Source: Solitalea longa
GTDB lineage: Bacteria; Bacteroidota; Bacteroidia; Sphingobacteriales; Sphingobacteriaceae
Assembly (NCBI RefSeq): GCF_002920915.1
Contig: NZ_PQVF01000008.1
Coordinates: 1 to 64,000, forward strand
Direction of reading: 5' to 3'
DNA: 64,000 nucleotides
The translations under genes were made by a program, and so were the position numbers. The notes below the pieces were generated by a model, which saw nothing but the letters and a program-made list of their open reading frames with translations, had not been told where the DNA came from and did not search any database. Position 1 is the first letter of the stretch; each line of letters begins with the position of its first letter. Shown in pieces: positions 1 through 8,690 of this stretch.

Positions 1-1073
1 ATGCGGCAGCAACTACATCATTAGCGAATCCTTCTTCGATAAGCACAAGTGGCACTTATTATATTAAGCTTACCAGCACACAAGGTTGTTTGGTAATCAA
101 ACCCGTAACGGTAACGATCAATGCCTTGCCGAAATTGGTGATTACCAATCCGCAACCTACCTGTGATCAACCGGTAGATCTGACCAGTACGGCCATTACA
201 GCCGGAAGCGATGTAGGGACATTCAGCTATTTTAGCGATGCCGCAGCAACAACATCCTTAGCGAATCCTTCTTCGGTAACCGCCAGTGGCACTTATTATA
301 TTAAGCTTACCAATGCCCAAGGTTGTTCGGTGATCAAACCGGTAACAGTGACGATCCTTGACTTGCCGAAATTGGTGATTACTAACCCGTCTGCTACATG
401 TGATCAACCTATCAATTTAACTAATCCAGCCATTACAGCCGGAAGCGATGCAGGTACGCTCAGCTATTTTAGCGATGCGGCAGTAAAGACTCCATTAGCG
501 AATCCTTCTTCGATAACGACAAGTGGCACTTATTATATCCAGCTTACCAGCGCGCAAGGTTGCTCGGTGATTAAGCCTGTAACGGTAACGATTAATCCTT
601 TACCGAAATTGGTGATTACCAACCCTACTGCCACATGTGACCAACCTGTTGATCTGACTAATCCAGCTATTACAGCTGGAAGTGACTTAGGTAGTTTGAG
701 CTATTTTAGCGATGCGGTGGCTACGATGCCACTAACCAATCCTTCAGCTATAACAGCCAGTGGAACTTATTATATCCAGCTTACCAGCGCACAAGGTTGT
801 TCGGTGATCAAGCCCGTAACGGTAACCATCAATGCCTTGCCAAAATTGGTGATTACCAACCCGCCAGCTACATGTGATCAACCCGTTGATCTGACTAATG
901 CGACCATTACAGCCGGAAGCGATGCAGGTACACTAAGCTACTTTAGCGATCCCGCAGCAACAACGTCCTTAGCGAATCCTTCAGCCTTAACCGCCAGCGG
1001 TACTTACTATATTAAGCTAACCAGCGTACAGGGGTGTTTGGTAATTAAACCGGTTTGCGTGAGTATTAATTTA
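1..1073 (+). repeat. 237-bp in-frame tandem repeats (4 full copies plus a partial)
   Basis: Full units lie at 126-362, 363-599, 600-836 and 837-1073, each exactly 237 bp (79 codons). A partial copy runs in from the left edge at 1-125. Copies are very similar at DNA level (for example the shared stretches around TTACAGC and AGCTATTTTAGCGAT), which suggests recent duplication or ongoing homogenisation. The array encodes Ig-like domains of the surface protein, and its true copy number lies outside this window. Confidence 0.92.
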
Positions 1074-2330
1074 CTTCCAGAGGCTCAGTTTGATTTTTCC
1101 GGAGCATGCGGTTCATCCGTAATTAAATTTAAAAACCTAACTAAAAGTTCAACCGGAGCTTATAAATGGGATTTTGGAACAGGAGAAACTTCAAATGAAG
1201 TAGAGCCTGTATACGATTTCAAGCAGGAAGGAGAATATACTGTTAAGTTAACCCTGACTGCAAATGGATGTTCGACCAGTATTGTGAAAAAGTTAATTGT
1301 AGGAACAAAACCTAAAGCAGGTATCGAGATTAATTCATCTCTTCCCTATTGTACAATGGATGAAATTGTATTTAGGGACGGGTCGGTTTCAGCTACACCA
1401 GTTTCGACCCGTAGCTGGAAGGTGCTTGACGAGGCTGGAGCTATCATAATTAATAAAACAGATAATAATCCGGTATTTGTATTCACACCTCCTGAATCTT
1501 CCATGGCAAAACGGTATCAGATCAAATTGACGATCTATACAACTTTAGGTTGTATTGATTCAACAGCTGGATATTTTACTGCGATGCCAAAACCAAAAAT
1601 TAGTTTATCGATTCCTGATACTGTTTGTCAGAATGCACCGCCTGTGATTTTAACACCGGGTGAAATGATTCAAGGAAACTATACTTTTCGTGGGCCAGGT
1701 GTAAAAGACGGTCTGTTTTTCCCCGAAGTGGCAGGACAAGGAACCCATACTATTGAATGTGTTTTCACAAATGAAGTAGGATGTTCACAAAAGATCAAAC
1801 ATGAAATTACCGTGAATGGACCTCCATCGGTTGATAATAGAGTTTTTGAAGTACCCGAAGGCCATAGTATAAGGTTCGATATGGAGTTATCGTCGACTGT
1901 AGAGTCAGAGCACACGTATCGCTGGTATCCGGAAGATGGATTGGATGATCCAAGTAGTTTAACTCCCATATTTAATGCCCAGGAAAATAAGGCGTACAAC
2001 TTAGTAATTACCAATGAAGCCGGATGCAGCTGTGAGGCAAATGTTTTGGTTAATGTGTTACCGGATATTGAGGTTCCTAATGCCATATCACCTAATGGAG
2101 ATGGTAAAAATGATTATTGGGAAATAAAAAATATTGAAAAATATCCCGCTGCAATGATATATGTTTATAATCGCTATGGAGATAAAATATTTTCTTCACA
2201 AGGAAGCGCTCAAACCTGGGATGGAACCGCGAATGGAAAAAAACTTCCAAATGCTACCTATTATTATGTCATTCAGCCGAATAAAAAAGGCATCAAGCCG
2301 AAAGTAGGTGATATTACTATTATCTATTAA
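1..2330 (+). CDS. Type IX-secreted repeat/PKD surface protein, 5'-partial
   Basis: The reading frame is open from base 3, so the gene begins left of the window; the first ATG in view (90) is internal. The visible part has a fragment plus four copies of a 79-residue Ig-like unit beginning LPKLVITNP and carrying CDQPVDLT, SYFSDAA, SGTYYI and QGC motifs. A PKD-like domain follows (about 1080-1310, YKWDFGTGE), then less conserved beta-sandwich sequence. The last 85 or so residues match the gliding-motility C-terminal domain (PNAISPNGDGKNDYW, IYVYNRYGDKIF, WDGTANGKKLP). That domain is the known type B sorting signal of the type IX secretion system, so the product should be exported to the cell surface or medium. 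Function inferred: adhesin or matrix protein. The sorting domain is secure; the ligand is unknown. Confidence 0.85.
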   Translation, partial: AAATTSLANPSSISTSGTYYIKLTSTQGCLVIKPVTVTINALPKLVITNPQPTCDQPVDLTSTAITAGSDVGTFSYFSDAAATTSLANPSSVTASGTYYIKLTNAQGCSVIKPVTVTILDLPKLVITNPSATCDQPINLTNPAITAGSDAGTLSYFSDAAVKTPLANPSSITTSGTYYIQLTSAQGCSVIKPVTVTINPLPKLVITNPTATCDQPVDLTNPAITAGSDLGSLSYFSDAVATMPLTNPSAITASGTYYIQLTSAQGCSVIKPVTVTINALPKLVITNPPATCDQPVDLTNATITAGSDAGTLSYFSDPAATTSLANPSALTASGTYYIKLTSVQGCLVIKPVCVSINLLPEAQFDFSGACGSSVIKFKNLTKSSTGAYKWDFGTGETSNEVEPVYDFKQEGEYTVKLTLTANGCSTSIVKKLIVGTKPKAGIEINSSLPYCTMDEIVFRDGSVSATPVSTRSWKVLDEAGAIIINKTDNNPVFVFTPPESSMAKRYQIKLTIYTTLGCIDSTAGYFTAMPKPKISLSIPDTVCQNAPPVILTPGEMIQGNYTFRGPGVKDGLFFPEVAGQGTHTIECVFTNEVGCSQKIKHEITVNGPPSVDNRVFEVPEGHSIRFDMELSSTVESEHTYRWYPEDGLDDPSSLTPIFNAQENKAYNLVITNEAGCSCEANVLVNVLPDIEVPNAISPNGDGKNDYWEIKNIEKYPAAMIYVYNRYGDKIFSSQGSAQTWDGTANGKKLPNATYYYVIQPNKKGIKPKVGDITIIY

Positions 2331-2570
2331 TCAGATTATCTACCACTATTAATGCTTCTTTACACAGGAATCTTCTGTGGGAATTTTAAGGCTGTTTTTC
2401 GAGATACTGAATAAAACAATAAAGCCCTTGAAATTTGGAGAAACAGCCCGAATATTTATTTTAGAGCATTGATACTAGACAAGAATACACGCAATGAGTT
2501 GCGTATAGCAATTTGTCAGCAGCAAGCACCCAAAATTGCGCATAAACTATGTAACATAACACTCAAAAAT

Positions 2571-2975
2571 ATGAAAACCCAAAACAAGGTATTTATCAAA
2601 GCTATTATTATAATTACTGCTTTCGTATTCATTAGTTGGACTAAAGAAGACATCAGACTTGATAATCCTAAAAATATCATTGTTCTTGTAAAATACAAGG
2701 CGCAGCCGACCAAAGAAATAGCTGCAGTTTCTGCTTTGACCAAATTGATAGAAAATGTAAAACTGGAACCACATTTCGTAAATATCAAACTCCATATTGA
2801 TCCAAAAGACAAAACAAATATTCTTTTGTACGAAGAATGGGATGATGAAGCATATTACAATTCAAAACATATGACAACAACTCATTTACAAAAATTTATC
2901 GGAGACTCCAGAAATTTTCTAGCAGGTCCACCCGAAATAACTTTTTGGCAAGTGGAAAACGAATATAAAAAGTAG
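2571..2975 (+). CDS. Exported ABM-domain (antibiotic biosynthesis monooxygenase-like) protein
   Basis: The start is placed at ATG 2571, which gives a 134-residue protein with a hydrophobic N-terminus (KTQNKVFIKAIIIITAFVFI). A longer in-frame start exists at 2469, but it would put 34 charged residues before the signal-like segment. The rest (IIVLVKYKAQP, FVNIKLHIDPKD, LLYEEWDDEAYYNSKHM, HLQKFIGD) fits the ABM ferredoxin-like fold of small quinol or haem-interacting monooxygenases. The residue pattern YEEW followed by H is typical of that family. The stop is 8 bases before an attC-like inverted repeat. Substrate unknown. Confidence 0.65.
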   Translation: MKTQNKVFIKAIIIITAFVFISWTKEDIRLDNPKNIIVLVKYKAQPTKEIAAVSALTKLIENVKLEPHFVNIKLHIDPKDKTNILLYEEWDDEAYYNSKHMTTTHLQKFIGDSRNFLAGPPEITFWQVENEYKK

Positions 2976-2983
2976 TGCCAGCT

Positions 2984-3116
2984 GCTAACAGACTGTACCC
3001 GCAATCGCGGAGTTTTCGGTAAATTGAACGTTCTATTTTCACGAAGTAATCATATCTTACCAGAGAGAACTCAGTCCGCTTTGATCCGCGACTGCGGTTA
3101 CAGGCGAAACGTTACC
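2984..3116 (+). other. Integron attC-like imperfect inverted repeat
   Basis: The left arm (2984-3011) and right arm (3085-3116) pair almost fully. ACCCGCAATCGCGGA pairs with TCCGCGACTGCGGTT apart from two mismatches, and GACTGT pairs with ACAGGC with one mismatch. The outer boxes TAAC (2986-2989) and GTTA (3111-3114) pair across an asymmetric spacer of 1 base on the left and 5 on the right. The central loop is 73 bases and the whole element 133 bp, within the attC range. It begins 8 bases after one small gene and ends 12 bases before the next, which is cassette spacing. The outer boxes only partly match RYYYAAC/GTTRRRY and no integrase is visible, so this is an inference from architecture. 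Confidence 0.5.
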
Positions 3117-3128
3117 TGAAAGGCTTAC

Positions 3129-3556
3129 ATGCAACTCACAGAAGAACAACGAAAAGAACTACAAGACTTCGTAGACAAATGGAATCACGAAATCCAAAAT
3201 GAAGACATTTATTTTTCATTTAACGGACACGGCCATCTTCGATACATCAATGCCAATGACGAAGGACTTATAAAGTTCGGAGTGAAGAGCATTGAAGTGG
3301 CACTATCAAATAAAATATACACGGATATTGCAGGTGAAACTTTAAGAGAAGACTGGATAAAGAAGAAGATGAAGAACTAAGTATTCATTACATTGAAAAG
3401 GTTAATCAAAATATAGAGACATTCATCTCAGAAAGGGACCAGAACAAAAAAGCTGCACGACAGACTGGAAAGTCGATACTTCCATTTTTAATTGCGTTAA
3501 TAATAGGATTGTTAGGGTTCAATATCTATCTCTTTGTCTTTTGGATAAATCACTAA
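3129..3556 (+). pseudogene. Small membrane-anchored hypothetical protein, frameshifted
   Basis: The ATG at 3129 opens a frame of 83 codons (MQLTEEQRKELQDFVDKW...) that stops at 3380. A second frame overlaps it from 3338 and runs to TAA 3554-3556 without its own ATG: DKEEDEELSIHYIEKV, then a lysine-rich stretch, then a transmembrane helix (ILPFLIALIIGLLGFNIYLF) ending FWINH. The charged linker, helix and short tail look like the natural C-terminus of the same protein. A single indel near the AAGAAGAAG run at about 3356-3370 would join them. It could be a real decay, a sequencing error or programmed frameshifting. Family not recognised. It lies directly after the attC-like element. Confidence 0.5.
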
Positions 3557-3653
3557 GTAATGCCAGGGCGGATGATGACACAGTTTTTTTCACCGCTGCT
3601 TCAAGAAGCAGGAATGTCATGCGACTTACTTACTCAAAAATCCGAACTGAAGT

Positions 3654-4517
3654 ATGTTCGTAAAAAGTGGTTTTATAGCTAAATACCCCATCGGGATTTT
3701 TGTACTCCTTACATTCAGCATTTCGCATGTTCTTAATCCTATCCTAGTTGAATTAATTCACACTCTGCTTCCGCGCTTTTCCTTCAATTTTCCAGAGGCA
3801 CAACTGAATGAAAGAAGCTCTTCAATCAATATGGTGGTAGCATTGCAGCGTTGATCGTTATTTTGAAATTGTATGGTATTAAAGGACTAAGATCGATACT
3901 TCGCTTCAACCGGATAACGCAGCATACCGTATTTTGGCTGTTAATGGTTGTCTTGCTGCCGCTGAGTATAATTCTCCTCTCCTACTATTTCGCCGGAGTG
4001 GAGCTTGCCAGTTTACTTATTATTTTACAACAACATTTTTCGTTTTACCTTCTCCTAATTACCGGATTTATAGTTTCGGGAGGGCTAGCCGAAGAATTTG
4101 GATGGCGCGGATTTCTACTACCTCAAAACTCAAAAGCCGTTGATAGCCACAATTATCACTTTTTTTATTGTAAGCATCTGGCATTTACCAGCGCTACTTG
4201 CAGGTTGGAAAAACGAACCGCTGTGGCCCTGGCTAATTTTATCACTGGCAATCGCGATAGTTCATTCATGGTTCTTTTTTAAATCCCGTGGAAATCTTTT
4301 GGTTGTAATTCTATTTCACGCATGTTTTGACGCCCAATATTCCTTCCTTTCAAAATTTATTCCCAATGTTTCTAATACTCCTTTTCATCAAGGCTGGACC
4401 TATATCATTTTATATTGCCTGCTTTCATTATCAATAATTTTTTTAACCAAGGGAAAGTTGGGGTATAACAAAGCGAACTTAAACTTGAAAGAGTACTTTG
4501 GAGAACCGGAGCAATAA
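3654..4517 (+). pseudogene. CPBP-family intramembrane protease (Abi/CAAX-like), two frameshifts
   Basis: Three consecutive frames make one CPBP protein: 3654-about 3830 (MFVKSGFIAKYPIGIF...), about 3833-4120 (GGSIAALIVILKLYG..., GGLAEEFGWRGFLLP) and about 4122-4517 (TQKPLIATIITFFIVSIWH...). The family motifs are present: EExxxR as EEFGWR, the second histidine in SIWHLPALLAG, and HACFD near the C-terminus. The joins fall at a GGTGGT run near 3832 (one base missing) and an AAAA run near 4120 (one base extra). The two shifts cancel, so these may be sequencing errors instead of a dead gene. The family includes prenyl-protein proteases and bacteriocin self-immunity proteins; the role here is unknown. 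Confidence 0.65.
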
Positions 4518-4721
4518 CTAAAATCCTGAGGATAAAAAAGCTATTTATTATTACGTTTAAGAAGAATTAAAGTGTACTAATTGAGCCACTTGAACGAAAC
4601 CTGCATCATGTCCCTGACTCTTATGAATTGAAAAATTTATTTCTTATTAATTAATATATATTTTTTTGAGTTACTAAATATTCTAAATTGCAAGCCTATT
4701 TTACCATTTAATTAACCTAAC

Positions 4722-6050
4722 ATGAAAAAACACGTTGTCATTTTTACTGCGTTGTTGGCTACTGGTTTACATCTACAAGCCAAAACTTTAACCGAGATTA
4801 AGGGGATCTCAAAAAAAACTAAACAAACCACATTAAGCCTTTACCGAGTAGTCACTGGGCATATGGAGGAAATTGCTAGTATAACCCCAAAGGCAAACGG
4901 CGAATTTACTTTTAGTTTTGAACCAGAATACAAGGGGTACTATGTAATTGGTACCGAACATCCAGGCAGAACAAAGGATAAATTCAAGTTCTACGTTAAA
5001 GGTAATGAACAAATTAACCTTGAGTTAAACGACTCCACATATGTACTTACAGGACAAAATACCAAAGAAAATCAACTGCTTGAACAATGGCACAAATTAA
5101 TTTACAAAGTTGACAAGGAGGCTAATAATATTAAAACAGATTCTTTTAAATTTTTTACGGATCTTGAAAATACCGCATCACAAGCACAAAACTGGTGTGC
5201 AGATAAAAAAACCGGAAATGCCGATTTTGATCAGTTAATGCATGAAACTGTTAAATATGATTTAGCATTTATTTCAAACCTTTATTTGAATACACAACGT
5301 TATGCTCCTCAAGATTTTAATTCTTACTTGAAAAATTTAAAACCAGACGAATATTTAAATAAGAGTCTCTATAATTTTCCTTATGGAGAAAGATTGCTCC
5401 AATTTCTTGTAATGTTCAAGCTTCATGGTTCAAAAGAAATAAATTTTGACAAATGTTTGCAAGCGGTACCCGATGATACAATAAAAGGGGAATATGTATT
5501 GACTCGAATCCCTAGAGCTATAAAATCGTATTATGATTATTCTGAATGGTTTGAAAAGTACCAACAGTACTTTTTAACCGCAGAGCAAAAAAGTCGCGCC
5601 AAATCAATATTGGATCATGTAGCAGCCTTACAGCCTGGTAAAAAAGCTATTAATTTTTCTTATCCTGATGCTAATGGCAAGATGGTATCCCTATCGGATT
5701 ATAAAGACAAGGTAGTACTGGTGCATGTGTGGGGTGATCATTTCCAGATGGAAAAGGAATTTTCTTACTTAAAACAATTGCAGGAAGAATTTAAAGAAAA
5801 GGATTTAGTAGTAATAGGTGTTTCAGCTGATTGGAATAGTAAAGATCAGTGGGAGAAATGCATGACAAAGTTAAATTTGAACGGAATACAACTGTTTGGT
5901 AAATACGAAATATGGGAGAAATATATGATCAAAGGCAACAACGTATTCTCAACATTTATGCTATTTGATAAAAAAGGTAATATTGTTAGTGTTAATGCGC
6001 CTTTAGCGAGCGATCCAATGCTGAAGGAAATGATAATGAAACAGCTTTAA
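4722..6050 (+). CDS. Exported thioredoxin-fold protein lacking the CxxC motif
   Basis: The 442-residue product has a signal peptide (HVVIFTALLATGLHLQA). Next is a beta-rich N-terminal domain of the kind found before TlpA-like domains in Bacteroidota (residues 22-110), then a helical middle. The C-terminal domain from about 305 is thioredoxin/AhpC-like: PGKKAINFSYPDANGK, VSLSDYKDKVVLVHVWG, LVVIGVSADW, FMLFDKKGNIV. Where TlpA proteins have WxxxCxxC this one reads VWGDHFQMEKEF, so both redox cysteines are absent. A disulfide reductase role is therefore unlikely and a binding or structural role is inferred. It is monocistronic, ending at a strong terminator. Confidence 0.75.
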   Translation: MKKHVVIFTALLATGLHLQAKTLTEIKGISKKTKQTTLSLYRVVTGHMEEIASITPKANGEFTFSFEPEYKGYYVIGTEHPGRTKDKFKFYVKGNEQINLELNDSTYVLTGQNTKENQLLEQWHKLIYKVDKEANNIKTDSFKFFTDLENTASQAQNWCADKKTGNADFDQLMHETVKYDLAFISNLYLNTQRYAPQDFNSYLKNLKPDEYLNKSLYNFPYGERLLQFLVMFKLHGSKEINFDKCLQAVPDDTIKGEYVLTRIPRAIKSYYDYSEWFEKYQQYFLTAEQKSRAKSILDHVAALQPGKKAINFSYPDANGKMVSLSDYKDKVVLVHVWGDHFQMEKEFSYLKQLQEEFKEKDLVVIGVSADWNSKDQWEKCMTKLNLNGIQLFGKYEIWEKYMIKGNNVFSTFMLFDKKGNIVSVNAPLASDPMLKEMIMKQL

Positions 6051-6076
6051 TTACTATACGATTTACGAAATAAAAG

Positions 6077-6115
6077 ATCCTTGTCAATCAAAAATTGACA
6101 AGGATTTACTTTTTT
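6077..6115 (+). terminator. Rho-independent terminator after the thioredoxin-fold gene
   Basis: A perfect 12-bp stem (ATCCTTGTCAAT at 6077-6088, ATTGACAAGGAT at 6094-6105) with a 5-base loop is followed by a T-rich tract. Confidence 0.88.
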
Positions 6116-6279
6116 GTTAAGATTCTACCTTCGTTCAACCACCTTATTACCTCTTTCCGGAGAAAAACAAGTCAGACTAAATCCGCTCCCATTCATACTC
6201 ATCTCGTAAAAAATTCTTTTCGCTCAACCATTGATTTACACCTATCCATTCATTTAATTTGCAGCCTTTATTTCAAGTT

Positions 6280-7170
6280 ATGATTAAGAACTATTTAAAA
6301 TATACACTATTGGCAGGGATGCTGTTTACAGCAGTTTCTTGTGGTCAAAAAGGTAAATCGACAGAAGAAAAATCTACTTCCGATTCAGGTGTTGTGGCTG
6401 AACCTAAAACGGATTCAGCATCTGCCTCTACTCCTGTAGCAAGCAATAATACGAACAGAAAAGCTGCTTCGGTTGCCGAAATTTTGGCTCGAAAAGAAGT
6501 GCCTATTCTTTGTTATCACCAGATCAGAGACTGGAAGCCATCGGATTCAAAAGTTGCTAAAGATTATATTATTCCGGTTAGCACTTTTAAAGCGCACATG
6601 AAACTACTTGCCGACAGTGGTTATCACACTGTTTTACCTGAGCAGGTTTATAATTATTTGGTTTATGGAGATCCGCTTCCATCGAAACCGGTAATGTTAA
6701 CATTTGATGATACCGAAGCAAACCAATTTTTGGTTGCCAACGAAGAGTTAAAAAAATACAACTATAAAGCGGTTTACTTCATCATGACGGTTTCTATCGG
6801 TCGCCCTAACTATATGACCAAAGACCAGATCAAGAAACTTGCTGACGAAGGCAACACAATTGGCAGTCATACCTGGGATCACCATAACGTTAAAAAATAC
6901 CAGGGCGAAGATTGGGTAACCCAGATTGAAAAACCTACCAAAACGCTTGAAACTATTACTGGTCAAAAGATAGAGTATTTTGCTTATCCATTTGGTTTAT
7001 GGAACAAGCCAGCGTTTCCGGAGTTGAAGAAACGAGGATTTAAAGCGGCATTTAGCTTAGCCGATAAAAAAGATCAGGATGATCCTTTATTTACCATCCG
7101 TCGTATTATTGCCAGCGGGTATTGGAGTCCAAAAACACTGAATAGTGCAATGAACAATAGTTTTCATTAA
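6280..7170 (+). CDS. Polysaccharide deacetylase (NodB/CE4) lipoprotein
   Basis: The start is set at ATG 6280, which gives a lipoprotein signal peptide with the lipobox AVSC (KYTLLAGMLFTAVSCGQ). An upstream in-frame ATG at 6259 adds seven residues that do not help. A Ser/Thr/Ala linker leads to the NodB domain: VPILCYHQI, PVMLTFDDTEANQF (TFDD motif with the catalytic and metal aspartates), the metal-binding histidines in GSHTWDHHNV, and FAYPFGLWN. CE4 enzymes remove N-acetyl groups from GlcNAc polymers such as peptidoglycan or exopolysaccharide at the envelope. The exact substrate cannot be read. A possible promoter (TTG near 6233, TAATTTG near 6255) lies upstream. Confidence 0.88.
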   Translation: MIKNYLKYTLLAGMLFTAVSCGQKGKSTEEKSTSDSGVVAEPKTDSASASTPVASNNTNRKAASVAEILARKEVPILCYHQIRDWKPSDSKVAKDYIIPVSTFKAHMKLLADSGYHTVLPEQVYNYLVYGDPLPSKPVMLTFDDTEANQFLVANEELKKYNYKAVYFIMTVSIGRPNYMTKDQIKKLADEGNTIGSHTWDHHNVKKYQGEDWVTQIEKPTKTLETITGQKIEYFAYPFGLWNKPAFPELKKRGFKAAFSLADKKDQDDPLFTIRRIIASGYWSPKTLNSAMNNSFH

Positions 7171-7197
7171 TATTCTCTATAAAAGATATTTAAGGTT

Positions 7198-7230
7198 AAT
7201 GGTCGTCTGTAAGGCGACCATTTTCTTTTT
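7198..7230. terminator. Terminator between convergent deacetylase and permease genes
   Basis: Stem AATGGTCG (7198-7205) pairs with CGACCATT (7215-7222), followed on the plus strand by TTTTCTTTTT. The T tract favours termination of the plus-strand deacetylase. Confidence 0.8.
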
Positions 7231-7240
7231 GATCAATCGA

Positions 7241-7681
7241 TCATCGCTTCTTTGCTGAGTGATTTTTCATTGCTTCATCAATGGAATGCGATTGGTGGAT
7301 TTCCCGTTCCTTTTTCGAAAGTTCGGCCAGCTTTTCATAAAACTCCTCAAGTATCGCTAATTCCTTTTCACTAAGATCTTCAACTGCCACTATCCGATTG
7401 CTGGCTTTTTCATGTGCAGCAATAAGTTCATTGAGTTTTATGTGCAGCGCAACCGAATCTTTGTTTTGTGTCTTCTGAATTAAAAACACCACCAAAAAGG
7501 TAACAATGGTTGTAGAGGTATTGATCACTAACTGCCAGGTATCAGAATAGTTGAAAACCGGCCCTAAAAACAACCAGACAACCACCATCAGAAATGAAAT
7601 TAAAATAGCTATGTTACTTCCGGCAGCATGAGTAGCCTTTGAAGCCATGCGTTCGAGTAAAGGAATTTTATTTTTTTCCAT
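7241..7681 (-). CDS. Low-affinity iron permease-like small membrane protein
   Basis: The 146-residue protein has two predicted transmembrane segments (AILISFLMVVVWLFLGPVF and WQLVINTSTTIVTFLVVFLI) followed by QKTQNKDSVALHIKLNELI and a charged helical tail. That order and the QKTQNRD-like motif are typical of the low-affinity iron permease domain family (Fet4-like, PF04120), which in bacteria is usually this short. Iron transport by the bacterial members is not well shown, so the name is a family label. It lies 36 bases downstream of the lipid kinase gene on the same strand and may be cotranscribed. Confidence 0.75.
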   Translation of the reverse strand: MEKNKIPLLERMASKATHAAGSNIAILISFLMVVVWLFLGPVFNYSDTWQLVINTSTTIVTFLVVFLIQKTQNKDSVALHIKLNELIAAHEKASNRIVAVEDLSEKELAILEEFYEKLAELSKKEREIHQSHSIDEAMKNHSAKKR

Positions 7682-7717
7682 CTTGTTTAATTTCTAATTA
7701 TAATCGTCTGAAACCTT

Positions 7718-8611
7718 TTAAATCATAAATTCCAGAATTCCTTCTTTGATCTCAATTTTTACTTCCAAAGTCTTTGGAATCTTCGTCATCTCATCATCGA
7801 TATGAATAAGGTTATCCGACCACCTGATACGCACATTTTTGGCTTTAATACTCGTAAGCGAATGATTTTTTTCTTTACTGTCGAGCTTGCCTGAAACATA
7901 GTTGATCAGCTTACCTCTATCCTTTTCCGACACTAACACAACGTTCAACGCACCATCAAAAGGCGTTGATTCTGGCGAAAGCACTAAATTTGGCCCAAAC
8001 GACTGGGTGTTCATCACTTCTGCCATGAGGTATTTCCCCGAATAATCAACCCCATCAATTTCAATTTCACAGTAGCGCACATCATAGGCTTCAATAATTT
8101 CCTGCAACAGTTCTAAAGCAGCCTGAATGCGCTCTTCGGGTGTTTCCAAATTGTTTTTGCCTTGCTTTTTCATCTCGTTCATTAACTTCGGAAAAACACC
8201 AAATCCAAACGATTCAAGAAAAAAAGCAGTTGAACCATTGAAGTAAATCAGTCCCACATCGTAATGCTTTATTTTGGCCTTATGCCAGGCTTGCACCACG
8301 GCTTCCGTTTCTTTAGACAGTCCCAGCGTTTTGGCAATGTTGTTGGCTGTTCCCAAAGGCAATAAAGCCACCGGCCAGCTTTGCTCCAGTATTTTTCGAT
8401 CTAACAGTTCTTTGGTGAGTTTCCTGACCGTTCCATCTCCTCCAGCCGAAACAATAAAGTCAACTTCGGGTTCAATCAGATTCCAGCCCTTTTTCTTTGT
8501 TGAAGCATAATTGCAGATAAAGCCATTCGACTCCAGTAATGAAATCAATTTCTTTTTTGAATGTTCCAAATCGCCCGCTGTGGGATTATGTAATAACTTA
8601 ACTGTTTTCAT
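7718..8611 (-). CDS. Diacylglycerol/lipid kinase family protein (YegS/BmrU-like)
   Basis: The 297-residue protein starts KTVKLLHNPTAGD and contains the nucleotide-binding motif SAGGDGTVRKL at about residue 55, then PLGTANNIAKTLGL. All are hallmarks of the DAGK catalytic domain. The C-terminal half is the beta-rich substrate domain (FDGALNVVLVSEKDR). Family members phosphorylate diacylglycerol or other lipid diols with ATP at the inner face of the membrane. It is divergent from surE across 79 bp. Confidence 0.87.
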   Translation of the reverse strand: MKTVKLLHNPTAGDLEHSKKKLISLLESNGFICNYASTKKKGWNLIEPEVDFIVSAGGDGTVRKLTKELLDRKILEQSWPVALLPLGTANNIAKTLGLSKETEAVVQAWHKAKIKHYDVGLIYFNGSTAFFLESFGFGVFPKLMNEMKKQGKNNLETPEERIQAALELLQEIIEAYDVRYCEIEIDGVDYSGKYLMAEVMNTQSFGPNLVLSPESTPFDGALNVVLVSEKDRGKLINYVSGKLDSKEKNHSLTSIKAKNVRIRWSDNLIHIDDEMTKIPKTLEVKIEIKEGILEFMI

Positions 8612-8690
8612 GTTTCATCTTTTGTAGCTATACATTAATAAAAATCAATCCATTATTACCTGTGGCACAATAATTTAAGTAGAATATACC

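Noticed and set aside
1-1073. CRISPR array
   Set aside because: The repeats are 237 bp, in frame and contiguous without spacers, so they encode protein domains.
1679-2086. A 135-codon minus-strand frame in the surface-protein gene
   Set aside because: Antisense shadow of the surface protein; no motif or start context.
3556-3650. Second attC site after the frameshifted small gene
   Set aside because: It shares the opening AGTAATGCCAG, but no paired arms or GTTA box could be found. It is mentioned only as supporting context.
6095-6283. Short ORF between the thioredoxin-fold and deacetylase genes
   Set aside because: It begins inside the terminator tract and overlaps the deacetylase start; no protein-like features.
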